A program made the position numbers and the translations under genes. The notes beneath the pieces are model-generated. The model was not told the origin of the DNA. It saw only the letters and a program-made list of their open reading frames with translations, and did no database searches. A stretch of 54,751 nt of DNA from Candidatus Omnitrophota bacterium (lineage in GTDB: Bacteria > Omnitrophota > Gorgyraeia > 2-01-FULL-45-10): contig JAUYOL010000020.1 of assembly GCA_030695905.1 (NCBI GenBank), positions 1 through 54,751 of the forward strand, in the 5' to 3' direction. The first letter of the stretch is position 1; each line of letters begins with the position of its first letter. This document shows positions 17,174 to 26,934 of the stretch, piece by piece.

Positions 17174-17739
17174 TACTCGTCATAGATAATTACGACTCAT
17201 TTACATATAATCTCGTCCAGTATTTAGGCGAGCTTGGCGCTAACCCGAAGGTTATTCGTAATGACAAGATTACCGTAAGCGGAGTAAAGAAGATGAAGCC
17301 GGAAAAGATACTATTATCTCCCGGGCCCGGCGAGCCTAAAGACGCGGGTATATCGGAAGACCTCATAAGGGCCGTTGGCGGAAATATACCCATATTAGGA
17401 GTATGTCTTGGCCATCAATCGATAGGCGAGGCTTTTGGCGGTAAAATAGTATCGGCGAAACGTATAATGCACGGCAAGACCTCTTTGATCTACCACAATC
17501 AAAAAGAGATATTTAAGGGCGTGAAAAATCCGTTTGAGGCAACACGGTATCATTCGTTGGTAGTTGAGCGCAAGACTCTGCCGAAAGTTTTAAGCATTAT
17601 AGCCGAAACAAAAGATAAAGACAGAGAGATAATGGGCCTTAGGCATAAGGCTTATCCAATATGGGGAGTGCAGTTTCACCCGGAATCTATTCTTACGGGT
17701 GAAGGCAAGAAGATTTTGGGAAATTTTTTAAAGATATGA
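17170..17739 (+). CDS. trpG: Anthranilate synthase component II (glutaminase)
   Basis: A 189-residue class I amidotransferase. NYDSFTYNLVQYL is the family N-terminus; the nucleophile is in GVCLGHQSIGEAFGG and the catalytic His-Glu in VQFHPESILT. It is separate from trpE and trpD, overlapping each by four bases. It may also serve a PabB, as in species with a single amphibolic subunit. Confidence 0.97.
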   Translation: MILVIDNYDSFTYNLVQYLGELGANPKVIRNDKITVSGVKKMKPEKILLSPGPGEPKDAGISEDLIRAVGGNIPILGVCLGHQSIGEAFGGKIVSAKRIMHGKTSLIYHNQKEIFKGVKNPFEATRYHSLVVERKTLPKVLSIIAETKDKDREIMGLRHKAYPIWGVQFHPESILTGEGKKILGNFLKI

Positions 17740-18746
17740 TAAGAGAAGCGATAGGGAAGGTTACTAAGCGCGTCGATCTTGGCGAAGCCGAGACGCGCAA
17801 GGTATTCGAAGAGATAATGTCGGGCCAGGCATCCGCGGAAGAGATAGCCGGGTTTTTAAAGGCATTGCGCGAAAAGGGTGAAACCGTAGAAGAGATAACC
17901 GGCGCGGCAAAGGTTATGATCGAAAAGTCTGTACGCATAGATGCGGGCGCGGACCTTGTCGATACTTGCGGGACAGGCGGCACCGGGATCAATACTTTTA
18001 ATATATCAACAACCGCGGCGTTTGTTGCGGCAGGATGCGGTGTCAAAGTCGCCAAGCATGGCAATAGGAGCGCCTCGAGTCAATGCGGCAGCGCCGATGT
18101 GCTGGAGTCTCTCGGGGTGAAGCTCGATATATCCCCGGAGATGGTACGTAATTCCATTATCGAAATAGGCATTGGTTTTATGTATGCTCCGATGTTTCAC
18201 AGCGCGATGAAATACGCGGCCGAGCCGAGAAAAGAGATAGGCGGAAGGACGATATTTAATATCCTCGGGCCGCTGTCAAATCCGGCTCGAGCGTCCGGAC
18301 AGGTCGTTGGCGTTTATGACGCTAAGCTTACCGAGATATTAGCGCAGGTATTAAAGAATCTGGGCTCTAAAAGGGCGTTGGTGGTATGCGGCATGGATGG
18401 GCTTGACGAAATAACGATTACGGGTAAGACTAAAATTGCCGAACTGAAAGACGGGCAGATAAAGACGTATTATATAAGCCCTGAAGAATTCGGCATGAAG
18501 AAAGGTAATATCGCGGATATTGAGGGCGGCTCTTCAAAAGAGAATGCCCGGACAACATTATCAGTGTTAAGCGGCCAACCCGGCCCGAAAAGAGATGTGG
18601 TGCTGCTAAACGCTTCAGCGGCTCTTGTAGTAGCGTCTAAGGCTAAGGATTTTAAAGAAGGCATAAAACTGGCGGGTCTCGCTATAGAATCGGGGCTCGC
18701 ATTGGATAAGTTAAAGCAGTTAATAGAATTGACCAACAAAAAATGA
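17736..18746 (+). CDS. trpD: Anthranilate phosphoribosyltransferase
   Basis: A 336-residue enzyme joining anthranilate and PRPP. The PRPP loop DTCGTGGTGINTFNIST and KHGNRSASSQCGSADVLE are conserved, as is RTIFNILGPLSNPA. It overlaps trpG and trpC by four bases each. Confidence 0.97.
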   Translation: MIREAIGKVTKRVDLGEAETRKVFEEIMSGQASAEEIAGFLKALREKGETVEEITGAAKVMIEKSVRIDAGADLVDTCGTGGTGINTFNISTTAAFVAAGCGVKVAKHGNRSASSQCGSADVLESLGVKLDISPEMVRNSIIEIGIGFMYAPMFHSAMKYAAEPRKEIGGRTIFNILGPLSNPARASGQVVGVYDAKLTEILAQVLKNLGSKRALVVCGMDGLDEITITGKTKIAELKDGQIKTYYISPEEFGMKKGNIADIEGGSSKENARTTLSVLSGQPGPKRDVVLLNASAALVVASKAKDFKEGIKLAGLAIESGLALDKLKQLIELTNKK

Positions 18747-19519
18747 TACTATCGAGAATAATAGAGGAAAAGCGGAAAGTTGTAGATGAGGCCAAGAGGC
18801 GCAAGCCTCAAGGTGAGCTTTTGAGCCAGATAAAGAGCCTTTCGGTAAAGAGCTCATTTAAAAAGAATATATCGCGCCCTAATCATATAAATTTGATAGC
18901 GGAGATAAAGAAGGCCTCGCCGTCAAAAGGTATATTGCGGGGCGACTTTAATCCCGTCAAGATAGCGATAACATATCAGGCTAACGGCGCAAGCGCTATA
19001 TCCATTCTTACGGATGAGAGATTTTTTGAGGGGAAGCTCGAGCATATCGTAAAGGCGCGCGAGAATGTGTCTATTCCCATATTAAGGAAAGATTTTTTTA
19101 TCGACGAATACCAAATATACGAGACTGTAGCCTCCGGAGCCGACGCTATACTGCTTATCTGTGATATATTATCTATGGGGGAGTTGACGAAATTTCATAA
19201 CATCGCTACCGAGCTGGGGCTTGATTGTCTTGTAGAAGTCCATAATGAAGAGGATATTGAGAAGGCGCTTGCGGTGAATGCCGGCATTATAGGAATAAAT
19301 AACCGCGATCTTCACACATTCAAGGTTGACCTGGCCGTTACGCAAAGGCTCATAAGAATGATACCGCAGAATAAAGTTATCGTTTCGGAGAGCGGCATAA
19401 AATGTTATGAAGATATAATGTTCTTAAGGTCCTTAGGCGTAAATGCGGTATTGATAGGCGAGGCTTTTATGGAAGCCGACGATATTGCGGCGAAGATGCG
19501 CGAGATGATGAGATATTAA
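18743..19519 (+). CDS. trpC: Indole-3-glycerol phosphate synthase
   Basis: A 258-residue TIM barrel. LIAEIKKASPSKG carries the catalytic lysine and substrate site; ISILTDERFFEG, ILRKDFFIDEYQI, GINNRDL and VSESGI follow in canonical order. Monofunctional, with trpF starting on the next base after its stop. Confidence 0.97.
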   Translation: MILSRIIEEKRKVVDEAKRRKPQGELLSQIKSLSVKSSFKKNISRPNHINLIAEIKKASPSKGILRGDFNPVKIAITYQANGASAISILTDERFFEGKLEHIVKARENVSIPILRKDFFIDEYQIYETVASGADAILLICDILSMGELTKFHNIATELGLDCLVEVHNEEDIEKALAVNAGIIGINNRDLHTFKVDLAVTQRLIRMIPQNKVIVSESGIKCYEDIMFLRSLGVNAVLIGEAFMEADDIAAKMREMMRY

Positions 19520-20140
19520 ATGACCAAGATTAAGATATGCGGTATTACAAATAAAAAAGATGCTGTAGAAGCTGCGGAATTAGGCGCGGACATGTTAGGG
19601 TTCGTTTGCTATAAAAAATCAAAAAGGTATGTTGAGCCGAAGACGATAATGGATATCGCTAACGAGCTGCCTGATAGAATAGCGAAAGTCGGCGTCTTCG
19701 TGGATGAAGAGGCCGGGAAAGTCTCTGAGATAGCGCAAAACTGTTTGTTGGATACACTGCAATTCCATGGAGATGAGAGTCCTGAATATTGTGCGCGTTT
19801 TAAGGGAGCATATAAGATTATCAAGGCGTTCAAAATTAAGGATAAGGACAGCTTAAAAGGTATAAATGATTATGACGTTGATTTTTATATGCTCGATACA
19901 CATAGTGATAAACTGAAGGGCGGTACAGGGAAGAGCTTTGACTGGAAGATAATAGAAAATTTCGAGTTTTTAAGGCCTGTCATACTCTCAGGCGGACTCA
20001 ATCCGTCTAATGTAGGTCAGGCGATAGACAAGGTGTTCCCATACGGCGTGGATGTGTCGAGCGGCATAGAAGAATCGCCCGGCAAGAAGGATTTAAAATT
20101 AATGAAGGAGTTTGTAGAAAACGTAAGGAAGAGCCAATGA
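19520..20140 (+). CDS. trpF: Phosphoribosylanthranilate isomerase
   Basis: A 206-residue barrel. The catalytic Cys lies in [20 protein letters not shown], the catalytic Asp in [20 protein letters not shown], and the phosphate site in GLNPSNV with [10 protein letters not shown]. It converts PRA to CdRP. It overlaps trpB by four bases. Confidence 0.96.
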   Translation: MTKIKICGITNKKDAVEAAELGADMLGFVCYKKSKRYVEPKTIMDIANELPDRIAKVGVFVDEEAGKVSEIAQNCLLDTLQFHGDESPEYCARFKGAYKIIKAFKIKDKDSLKGINDYDVDFYMLDTHSDKLKGGTGKSFDWKIIENFEFLRPVILSGGLNPSNVGQAIDKVFPYGVDVSSGIEESPGKKDLKLMKEFVENVRKSQ

Positions 20141-21312
20141 ACATTCCAAATAAAAAAGGTTATTTTGGTAGATTCGGCGGAAAGTTTGTTCCGGAAACTT
20201 TGATGGCGGCGTTAGCCCAGCTGGAAAAGGAATATAGAAAGTTAAAGGCGGATAAGCCGTTTAAAAAAGAACTGGATAGCTATCTCAAAGATTACGCGGG
20301 GCGTCCAACGCCGCTCTATTTTGCCAAGAGATTGACCAGGCAAATAGGAGGCGCGCAGATCTACCTTAAGAGAGAAGATCTTTTGCATACAGGCGCGCAT
20401 AAGATAAATAATACTCTGGGGCAGATATTATTGGCTGTAAAGATGGGCAAGTCGCGTATAATCGCCGAGACCGGCGCGGGACAACATGGAGTCGCCACCG
20501 CGACTGTCGCGGCGCTATTCGGGCTAAAATGCGAAATCTTCATGGGCGAGGAAGATATTAAGCGTCAGGCGATAAATGTATTCAAGATGAAACTATTAGG
20601 CGCCAAGGTCACGCCTGTCACCAGCGGATCGAAGACGCTTAAAGACGCCATGAACGAAGCCATAAGGGATTGGGTGACCAATGTTGGCACTACGTATTAC
20701 GTTATCGGCTCTGTCGCGGGCCCGCATCCATATCCGGAGATGGTCAGAGACTTTCAGGCTGTCATAGGCCGGGAAGCGAAGCGGCAAAGTCTGAAAAGTT
20801 TTGGGAAGCTGCCTGATTATCTGGTCGCATGCGTTGGCGGCGGAAGCAACGCGATGGGGTTATTCTACGCTTTTATGAAAGATAGGGTTAAATTTATAGG
20901 CGTTGAGGCCGCGGGGCTGGGCATAAATACAGATAAACACGCCGCGACTCTATGCAAAGGCTCCGTCGGTGTATTGCATGGTTCGAAAAGCTATCTTTTA
21001 CAGGATGCGGACGGCCAGATAGAGATAGCCCACTCTATTTCTGCCGGGTTGGATTATCCGGGAGTCGGGCCGGAACATTCGTATTTCAAAGATTCGGGCC
21101 GCGCCCAATACGTTGCCGTTACTGATGCTCAGGCGCTTGAAGGCTTTTCTATGCTTACAGAGCTTGAAGGCATCATTCCGGCGCTCGAATCATCCCACGC
21201 TGTATATTACGCGACACGCCTTGCGAAGCGGCTGCCGAAAAGCAAGATCATAGTCATCTGTCTGTCCGGCAGGGGCGATAAGGATATAGACATAGTGCGA
21301 GGGGTTCTATAA
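20137..21312 (+). CDS. trpB: Tryptophan synthase beta chain
   Basis: A 391-residue PLP enzyme. The PLP lysine is in [13 protein letters not shown], the phosphate loop is [11 protein letters not shown], and the catalytic Glu region is [14 protein letters not shown]. It condenses indole with serine. It belongs to the TrpB1-like class by length and by the partner trpA nearby. trpA is displaced by about 2.2 kb of other genes. Confidence 0.97.
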   Translation: MNIPNKKGYFGRFGGKFVPETLMAALAQLEKEYRKLKADKPFKKELDSYLKDYAGRPTPLYFAKRLTRQIGGAQIYLKREDLLHTGAHKINNTLGQILLAVKMGKSRIIAETGAGQHGVATATVAALFGLKCEIFMGEEDIKRQAINVFKMKLLGAKVTPVTSGSKTLKDAMNEAIRDWVTNVGTTYYVIGSVAGPHPYPEMVRDFQAVIGREAKRQSLKSFGKLPDYLVACVGGGSNAMGLFYAFMKDRVKFIGVEAAGLGINTDKHAATLCKGSVGVLHGSKSYLLQDADGQIEIAHSISAGLDYPGVGPEHSYFKDSGRAQYVAVTDAQALEGFSMLTELEGIIPALESSHAVYYATRLAKRLPKSKIIVICLSGRGDKDIDIVRGVL

Positions 21313-21401
21313 AATTTTTTGTAATAGTCGCTTCAGGCTGGACCATAAAAGTTCCGCCTGCGATATTAGGAGAAAATTTTAACTAAAGCAAAAACGAAAT
21401 A

Positions 21402-22280
21402 ATGATAAGAAATTGTAAAAAAGATGAAAGTTGTAAAGATAAAGAAGGTAATTGTCTATCAATTGGCTCAGATGGACTTGTTGTTCAGTGTGTTGGTCCT
21501 TGGGTAGAGGATAAGTATTATTTTTTAGAGCGATATTTGAATGCATCGCGTGAAGTTAGGAGAAAGTATGCTGAAAGAGGAAATGCGGTATTTGTTGATC
21601 TGTTTGCAGGCCCAGGAAAGTGTATAATAAAAGATGATAAGAGAGAAATTGATGGTGGAGCATCAAGAGCTCTTCGTAGAGACGAAGCGCAATTTAATGA
21701 AAGTTTTTTATTTGATATCAGCAAAGCCAACGTTATAGCACTAGAAAAAAGACTCAGCTCAATAGCAAATTGTAGTATAAAACAAGGGGATTCAAACTTA
21801 TCGATTTGTGAGTTGGTAAAAAAATTATCAGGGCATCGCTTTAAGAGGTATCACTTTATTTTTATAGATCCTTTTGGACCAGAAGCGTTAAAATTTTCTA
21901 CCCTAATAGAGTTAACGAAGCTAAGTCGTTTGGATATGCTAATCCATTTTCCAATAATGGCAATTAGAAGAAATTTGAAAATGTGGGTTAAAAAGGACAA
22001 TACAATATTAGATGAATTTTTGGGTACAAAAGAGTGGCGTGACAAAATATCATCTTTATCAGAAGACAAGATATGCAGTGCCCTAATAAATGTGTACAAA
22101 GATGCATTATCAACGATAGGGTGTGTTTTCATTTTTGATTTAAAACCAGTAGCTATAAAGAATACAAAAAATGCGCCACTATATGATTTGATTCTTGTTT
22201 CAAAGAATCCACTTGCTCAAAAAATATGGAATACCGTTGTTAACAAAGATCCTGACGGTCAAAAGCATTTCAATTATTAA
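21402..22280 (+). CDS. tcmP: Three-Cys-motif partner protein TcmP
   Basis: A 292-residue protein resembling the three-Cys-motif partner family. It has an N-terminal cysteine cluster (CKKDESC, C at residue 18), GLVVQCVGPWVEDKYYFLERYL, and the methyltransferase-like VFVDLFAGPGKC followed by FIFIDPFGPEALKFS. The biochemical role is not established. The next gene encodes the radical-SAM-like partner that gives the family its name. The DNA is visibly richer in A and T than the surrounding trp genes and lacks a clear ribosome site, signs of horizontal transfer. It interrupts the trpB-trpA order. Confidence 0.82.
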   Translation: MIRNCKKDESCKDKEGNCLSIGSDGLVVQCVGPWVEDKYYFLERYLNASREVRRKYAERGNAVFVDLFAGPGKCIIKDDKREIDGGASRALRRDEAQFNESFLFDISKANVIALEKRLSSIANCSIKQGDSNLSICELVKKLSGHRFKRYHFIFIDPFGPEALKFSTLIELTKLSRLDMLIHFPIMAIRRNLKMWVKKDNTILDEFLGTKEWRDKISSLSEDKICSALINVYKDALSTIGCVFIFDLKPVAIKNTKNAPLYDLILVSKNPLAQKIWNTVVNKDPDGQKHFNY

Positions 22281-22281
22281 T

Positions 22282-23115
22282 ATGAAAACAATAGAACGAA
22301 AATCATTACTTTATAAAAGCGAAGTTGAATACGCAGATTTTTGCTTAAATCATGTTGAGGGTTGTTCCCATGGTTGCAAATATCCTTGCTATGCTTATAT
22401 GATGAAAAAAAGGTGTGGTATCGTGAAAACCTATGAAGAATGGTGTCAACCAAAAATAGTTTCCAACGCGTTAGAGCTATTAGATAGAGAAATACCGCGC
22501 TATAAAGACAAAATCAAATATGTGCATTTATGTTTTTCAACAGATCCTTTTATGTATAAGCAGAGCGAAGTATGTGATTTGAGCTTAAAGATAATCGAGA
22601 AGCTCAATATAAATGATATTCGTTGCACTGTCTTGACCAAAGGGATATTTCCTAAAGAGCTTGAAAATACTGGAAGATTTGGTCGGAATAATGAATATGG
22701 CATTACGCTGGTATCGTTGGATGAAAAATTTAGAAAAATGTTCGAATCAAATTCATCCGATTTTGAAAGTAGGATAGAGTCTCTTAGATATTTAAGTAAA
22801 AAAGGAATGAGAACATGGGTCAGTATGGAGCCGTACCCTACACCTAATTTGATAAATCAAGATTTAAGAAAAATATTAGAAAAAATAATTTTTGTGGATA
22901 AAATTATATTTGGCAGGTTAAATTATAATGTTAAATCGTCCGAATTCAGGTATACTAAAGAGTTTTATAATGAGCTTTCTAAAACTGTAATGGAATTTTG
23001 TGAAAGAAATAGAATAAAGTACCATATTAAACACGGAACTATTTCAACGGTGGACAAACCAGCAAATAATAAAGTATTTAGTGGCTATAACTCCAAGAAA
23101 ACTGTTTTTGCTTAG
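22282..23115 (+). CDS. Three-Cys-motif radical SAM-like protein (TcmP partner)
   Basis: A 277-residue protein. I chose the ATG at 22282, directly after the tcmP stop; an upstream start at 22195 would run 86 bp into tcmP. The cluster motif is EGCSHGCKYPCYAYMM, with spacing C-x3-C-x3-C instead of the classical C-x3-C-x2-C. It continues with VHLCFSTDPF, TVLTKG and WVSMEPYPTPNL, matching the photolyase-like/phage Gp37-Gp68-type radical SAM group. Substrate unknown. It shares the AT-rich composition and codon use of tcmP, so the two form one transferred cassette. Confidence 0.78.
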   Translation: MKTIERKSLLYKSEVEYADFCLNHVEGCSHGCKYPCYAYMMKKRCGIVKTYEEWCQPKIVSNALELLDREIPRYKDKIKYVHLCFSTDPFMYKQSEVCDLSLKIIEKLNINDIRCTVLTKGIFPKELENTGRFGRNNEYGITLVSLDEKFRKMFESNSSDFESRIESLRYLSKKGMRTWVSMEPYPTPNLINQDLRKILEKIIFVDKIIFGRLNYNVKSSEFRYTKEFYNELSKTVMEFCERNRIKYHIKHGTISTVDKPANNKVFSGYNSKKTVFA

Positions 23116-23142
23116 AAACACGAATGATTTTAAGGGAGCCAT

Positions 23143-23556
23143 ATGGATATAAGACCAAATCTGCAGTTTTCAGTTGTGTGCGATGATGTGAGGCGGGAAG
23201 ATAACGGGAAGTTTATGCTTCTCGGGATATTCGAAGCGATAAACGCTAAAGAGTTCCCCGCCAGGCACCACACGATGTTTGTTGCCAATAGATGGTGCAA
23301 GGGTGAGGGGTCATTTACACAAAAGATACGTATTATCAGCGCAAAAGACAAGGGCCTTGTATTTCAAACCGAAGATCAGCCTTTTCAATTGATTGATATA
23401 GATACGCATCACACTATAATCTCAAAGTTTAATAACATGTTATTTCCGAGTCCGGGTAAATATTGGGTCGAGGTATTTTTAAATAACGAACTTATTTTGA
23501 ACTATCCGATAATGTTGAAGCAGATGGAGATAAAAAATAATGAATCGAATAGATAA
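23143..23556 (+). CDS. Hypothetical protein, DUF6941-like
   Basis: A 137-residue soluble protein. The start MDIRPNLQFSVVCDDVRRED, followed by GKFMLLGIFEAINAKEFPA, resembles a conserved family of unknown function (I recall it as DUF6941). Predicted to be mostly beta strands, with PGKYWVEVFLNNELI toward the end. A GGGAG site precedes the ATG. Composition is like the chromosome and unlike the tcmP pair. It overlaps trpA by 17 bp, so it is probably co-translated with trpA. Function unknown. Confidence 0.75.
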   Translation: MDIRPNLQFSVVCDDVRREDNGKFMLLGIFEAINAKEFPARHHTMFVANRWCKGEGSFTQKIRIISAKDKGLVFQTEDQPFQLIDIDTHHTIISKFNNMLFPSPGKYWVEVFLNNELILNYPIMLKQMEIKNNESNR

Positions 23557-24343
23557 AAAATTCAAAGAGTTAAAAAAGGGTAAGAAGAAAGCTTTCATAG
23601 CTTATGTGACAGCCGGCGACCCGAATCTTTCGGCGACAAAGAGCATAGTTTTAGCGCTTGAGGGCGCGGGTGTGGATATAATCGAACTTGGCATACCGTT
23701 TTCGGATCCGCTCGCGGATGGCCCGACGATACAGGCGGCTTCGCACAGAGCGCTTCTTAAGGGCGCGACCTTGAGAAAGATATTCTCGCTGGTTGGTATA
23801 TTGAGAAAAGCCACTGATATACCGATAGTATTTATGACATACTATAATCCCGTATTGAGATATGGTATTGAGCATTTTGTCAAAAGCTGCAAAAAAGCGG
23901 GTGTCGACGGGGTTATAATACCGGACTTACCTTTTGAAGAGGCGAGAGATTTAACGGCATTTTCAAAAATAGCCGGAATAGCCACTATATTTTTGGCAGC
24001 GCCTACATCTACCAGGGCAAGGATTGGCGGTATCGCGAAGAACTCATCCGGGTTCGTATATTATGTCTCGCTGACAGGCGTTACCGGCGCGAGGAGCAGG
24101 CTGCCTGCCGAAGTTACCTCAAAAGTAAAGCTGATAAAATCTGTCACCAAAAAACCGGTTGCTGTAGGATTTGGCGTATCTACTGTCCGGCAGGCTCGCG
24201 AAGTTTCGAAATTTTCCGACGGCGTTATTGTAGGAAGCGCGATTGTAAAGATAATCGAGAATAATCAAAAAAATAATAAGGCACTGCTATCAAAAGTATC
24301 AAGTTTTGCAAAAACTTTAGCAAAGGCGATCCATAATGCGTAA
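23540..24343 (+). CDS. trpA: Tryptophan synthase alpha chain
   Basis: A 267-residue TIM barrel. The catalytic Glu is in DIIELGIPFSDPLADGPTIQ and the catalytic Asp in VDGVIIPDLPFEEA; the phosphate site is VGFGVST. It releases indole from IGP for TrpB. Start and stop overlap both neighbours (17 and 8 bp). Confidence 0.97.
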   Translation: MNRIDKKFKELKKGKKKAFIAYVTAGDPNLSATKSIVLALEGAGVDIIELGIPFSDPLADGPTIQAASHRALLKGATLRKIFSLVGILRKATDIPIVFMTYYNPVLRYGIEHFVKSCKKAGVDGVIIPDLPFEEARDLTAFSKIAGIATIFLAAPTSTRARIGGIAKNSSGFVYYVSLTGVTGARSRLPAEVTSKVKLIKSVTKKPVAVGFGVSTVRQAREVSKFSDGVIVGSAIVKIIENNQKNNKALLSKVSSFAKTLAKAIHNA

Positions 24344-25250
24344 GCGAACCCCGATACCCGGTTCTCGGTCTGCGAGTTCAGTTTACGCGGTGATTCTTGT
24401 AGGCGGCATAGGCAAACGTCTTCAGCCGCTATCAAGGCCTTCCAGGCCAAAGCCGTTTTTGTCGATAACAAAAGATAATAAGACTATATTCCGTAAAACC
24501 GTAGACAGGATAAATAAGATAATACCTGTGGAAAATATAGCTGTTGTCGCCAATAGATCGCAGGCAGGAATGGTAAAAAAGAATTTTCGCAGGATAGCCA
24601 GGGAAAATCTTTTCCTTGAAAAAGCGTCGCGCAATACAGCGCCCGCCATAGCCCTTGCCGCGTTGAATCTTAAGAAAAGGGACCCAGGCGCTATCATGGT
24701 TATTTTGCCCGCGGATCACTATATAGGTAACCAAAAAATATATTCCGATACCATAAAGAAGGGCATAGATTTTGTAGCAAAAAACCCCAAGGCCATGGTT
24801 ACCATAGGATTAAAACCGTATTTTCCGGCAACCGGATACGGATATATAAAGGTGCAGAAGGCGGGTAGCAGGGGCGGGGTGTTAAAGGTGGAAAAATTTG
24901 TGGAGAAACCGGATCTTAATACGGCCGTCTCGTTTATTAAAGATAAAAATTACCTGTGGAATACCGGCACATTCATATTTAAGGCGGCAACTTTTCTGGG
25001 AGCTATACGCAGGCTTGCCGCGGATATATACGGCGGGTTGAAGGATATCCGCAAGATAGAGCAGAGGTATGAAAGATTGCCGAATATATCCGTAGATTAC
25101 GCGGTAATGGAAAAAGCTTACGAAATTTACTGCATAAAAGGGTCTTATTTCTGGGAAGACATAGGAAGCTTCGACAGTTTGAAAAAAATTCTTAAGATAG
25201 AAGGAAGGCGCTTTATCGAAAAAGACGGTAAAGTGACAAAGATTTTATGA
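24336..25250 (+). CDS. manC: Mannose-1-phosphate guanylyltransferase
   Basis: A 304-residue nucleotidyltransferase. The signature loop is ILVGGIGKRLQPLSRPSRPKPF, with LEKASRNTAPAIALAAL, ILPADHYI, GYIKVQK, KFVEKPD and WNTGTFIF following in the order of GDP-mannose pyrophosphorylases. The C-terminal phosphomannose isomerase half of bifunctional ManC is absent. It makes GDP-mannose for surface glycans. The first 15 residues (KRTPIPGSRSASS) look like a non-conserved extension caused by overlap with trpA. The stop overlaps ruvX. Confidence 0.9.
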   Translation: MRKRTPIPGSRSASSVYAVILVGGIGKRLQPLSRPSRPKPFLSITKDNKTIFRKTVDRINKIIPVENIAVVANRSQAGMVKKNFRRIARENLFLEKASRNTAPAIALAALNLKKRDPGAIMVILPADHYIGNQKIYSDTIKKGIDFVAKNPKAMVTIGLKPYFPATGYGYIKVQKAGSRGGVLKVEKFVEKPDLNTAVSFIKDKNYLWNTGTFIFKAATFLGAIRRLAADIYGGLKDIRKIEQRYERLPNISVDYAVMEKAYEIYCIKGSYFWEDIGSFDSLKKILKIEGRRFIEKDGKVTKIL

Positions 25251-25663
25251 GAATAATGGGCCTTGATTTCGGGACGAAGCGCATAGGGGTAGCGTTGAGC
25301 GATGAACTATTTTTGACGGCGCAAGGGATCAACACCATTCAGCGCAAGGAATTAAAAAGCGACCTGGAAGAGATATCAAAAATCGCGCGGGAAAATAATG
25401 TGCAGGAGATAGTGACCGGGTTGCCTCTTAACATGAACGGTACTTACAGCGCGAAGACCAAAGAGGTTGTGGAATTTATAGACGAGCTTTCAAAAGTCGT
25501 TACAGTGCCTGTCAGGACGTGGGATGAGAGATTGACGAGCATGCAGGCCGAAAGAGTGCTTCTTGAAGCTGATGTCAGTCGCGCGAAACGTAAAAAGGTT
25601 ACCGACAAGCTTGCGGCTCAGATAATTTTACAAAGTTATCTGGACTCAAGAGGGAAAGGTTAA
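25247..25663 (+). CDS. ruvX: Holliday junction resolvase-like RuvX/YqgF
   Basis: A 138-residue RNase H-fold protein. Motifs: MGLDFGTKRIGVALSD (first acidic residue), EIVTGLPLNMNGT, and VRTWDERLTSMQAE (second acidic pair), then DKLAAQIILQSYL. Family members take part in rRNA 5'-end maturation and/or Holliday junction resolution. It overlaps manC by four bases. Confidence 0.93.
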   Translation: MRIMGLDFGTKRIGVALSDELFLTAQGINTIQRKELKSDLEEISKIARENNVQEIVTGLPLNMNGTYSAKTKEVVEFIDELSKVVTVPVRTWDERLTSMQAERVLLEADVSRAKRKKVTDKLAAQIILQSYLDSRGKG

Positions 25664-25668
25664 AATTA

Positions 25669-26934
25669 ATGCGGGAATTAATCAGAAAGATGGATAATGG
25701 GCTTAGCGTGGCAGCCAAAGAGATGCCTCATATGGAGAGTGTATCTTTTGGCATATGGATACGCACAGGGGTGAGGTGCGAAAATAATGTAAATAATGGC
25801 ATAAGCCATTTATTGGAACATCTTTTATTTAAAGGCACCAAGACCAGGGACATGAAGGAGATAAAGGAGCAAATAGAGGGCCGTGGCGGCAGTTTTAACG
25901 GATTTACCTCCGAAGAATTTACATGCTACCTGGTGAAGCTTCTCGCCAAGGACGCCGAGCTTGGTGTGGATATACTAAGCGATATGGTGCTGAATCCACG
26001 CTTAGACGAAAACGAGGTTGAGAAAGAGAAGGGCGTTGTAATAGAAGAGATCAATATGTATAAGGACATTCCCGCCCAGCACGTACATGAGATCCTCACC
26101 GAAATGTTATGGCCCAAGCAACCGCTGGGGCTGCCTTTGGCCGGCAGCGCGGAATCTGTGACTTCTATAAAGAGAGAAGATATAGTTTCCTATAAAGAGA
26201 CTTACTATAATCCTAATAACATGCTTCTGATAGGGACGGGCAGGGTCAACGAGGCGGATCTATCGGCCCTTGCAAGTAAATATCTATCAAGGGTATCTCC
26301 AAAAAATATACCAAATTTTGATAAAGCAAAAAAAGATCAGAAGGCGCCATTCCTAAGCCTTAATTTCAAGGAGACAGAACAGACGCATGTGGCCATAGGA
26401 TTTCATGCGCCCGACCGGTTCAGTCCCGATAAGTACGCGGCGAGCATACTCAATATAATAATGGGAGCTAATATGTCATCGCGTCTCTTTCATATAGTAA
26501 GGGACGAGATGGCACTGTGTTACGAGATATCATCAAGCATGCGAAGATATGAAGATACGGGCGCTTTTGTCATAGGCGCCGGACTCGAAGAGAAGAAGCT
26601 TATAAAGGCTCTCGAGGTTATATTCAGGGAGCTGGATAGCATAAGGAAAGAGCCCGTGAAGAGTGAGGAGCTTGAAAGAGCCAAGGAGTTTTATAAAGGA
26701 CAGCTTTTATTTACTATGGAAGATACAATGAGCCTGATGTTATGGCTTGGTGAAAAAGCTATAGCTAAAGAAAAGGAATTTGATCCAAAGAGTATAATAA
26801 AAAAGATAGAATCTGTTACCCGGGATGATCTAATGCGTGTGGCATCGGATATCTTTAAGGACGACAGCCTTAATATGGCGGTAATTGGTCCGGTAAAAGA
26901 TGAAAAAAGATTGAAAGAGGCTCTGCATATATAA
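25669..26934 (+). CDS. M16 family zinc metallopeptidase
   Basis: A 421-residue processing-peptidase-type protein. The inverted zinc motif HLLEH lies in GISHLLEHLLFKGT, and the third ligand Glu in EKGVVIEEINMYKD. The C-terminal inactive-type half contains FKETEQTHVAIGFHAPD and MGANMSSRLFHIVRDEMALCYEI. No signal peptide is visible, so it acts in the cytoplasm or needs another route. It is immediately followed by a site-2-type protease gene (TAATG overlap). Confidence 0.92.
   Translation: MRELIRKMDNGLSVAAKEMPHMESVSFGIWIRTGVRCENNVNNGISHLLEHLLFKGTKTRDMKEIKEQIEGRGGSFNGFTSEEFTCYLVKLLAKDAELGVDILSDMVLNPRLDENEVEKEKGVVIEEINMYKDIPAQHVHEILTEMLWPKQPLGLPLAGSAESVTSIKREDIVSYKETYYNPNNMLLIGTGRVNEADLSALASKYLSRVSPKNIPNFDKAKKDQKAPFLSLNFKETEQTHVAIGFHAPDRFSPDKYAASILNIIMGANMSSRLFHIVRDEMALCYEISSSMRRYEDTGAFVIGAGLEEKKLIKALEVIFRELDSIRKEPVKSEELERAKEFYKGQLLFTMEDTMSLMLWLGEKAIAKEKEFDPKSIIKKIESVTRDDLMRVASDIFKDDSLNMAVIGPVKDEKRLKEALHI

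Noticed and set aside
22195-22281. Earlier start for the three-Cys radical SAM gene
   Set aside because: It would overlap tcmP by 86 bp with a non-conserved leader; ATG 22282 directly after the tcmP stop gives a family-like N-terminus.
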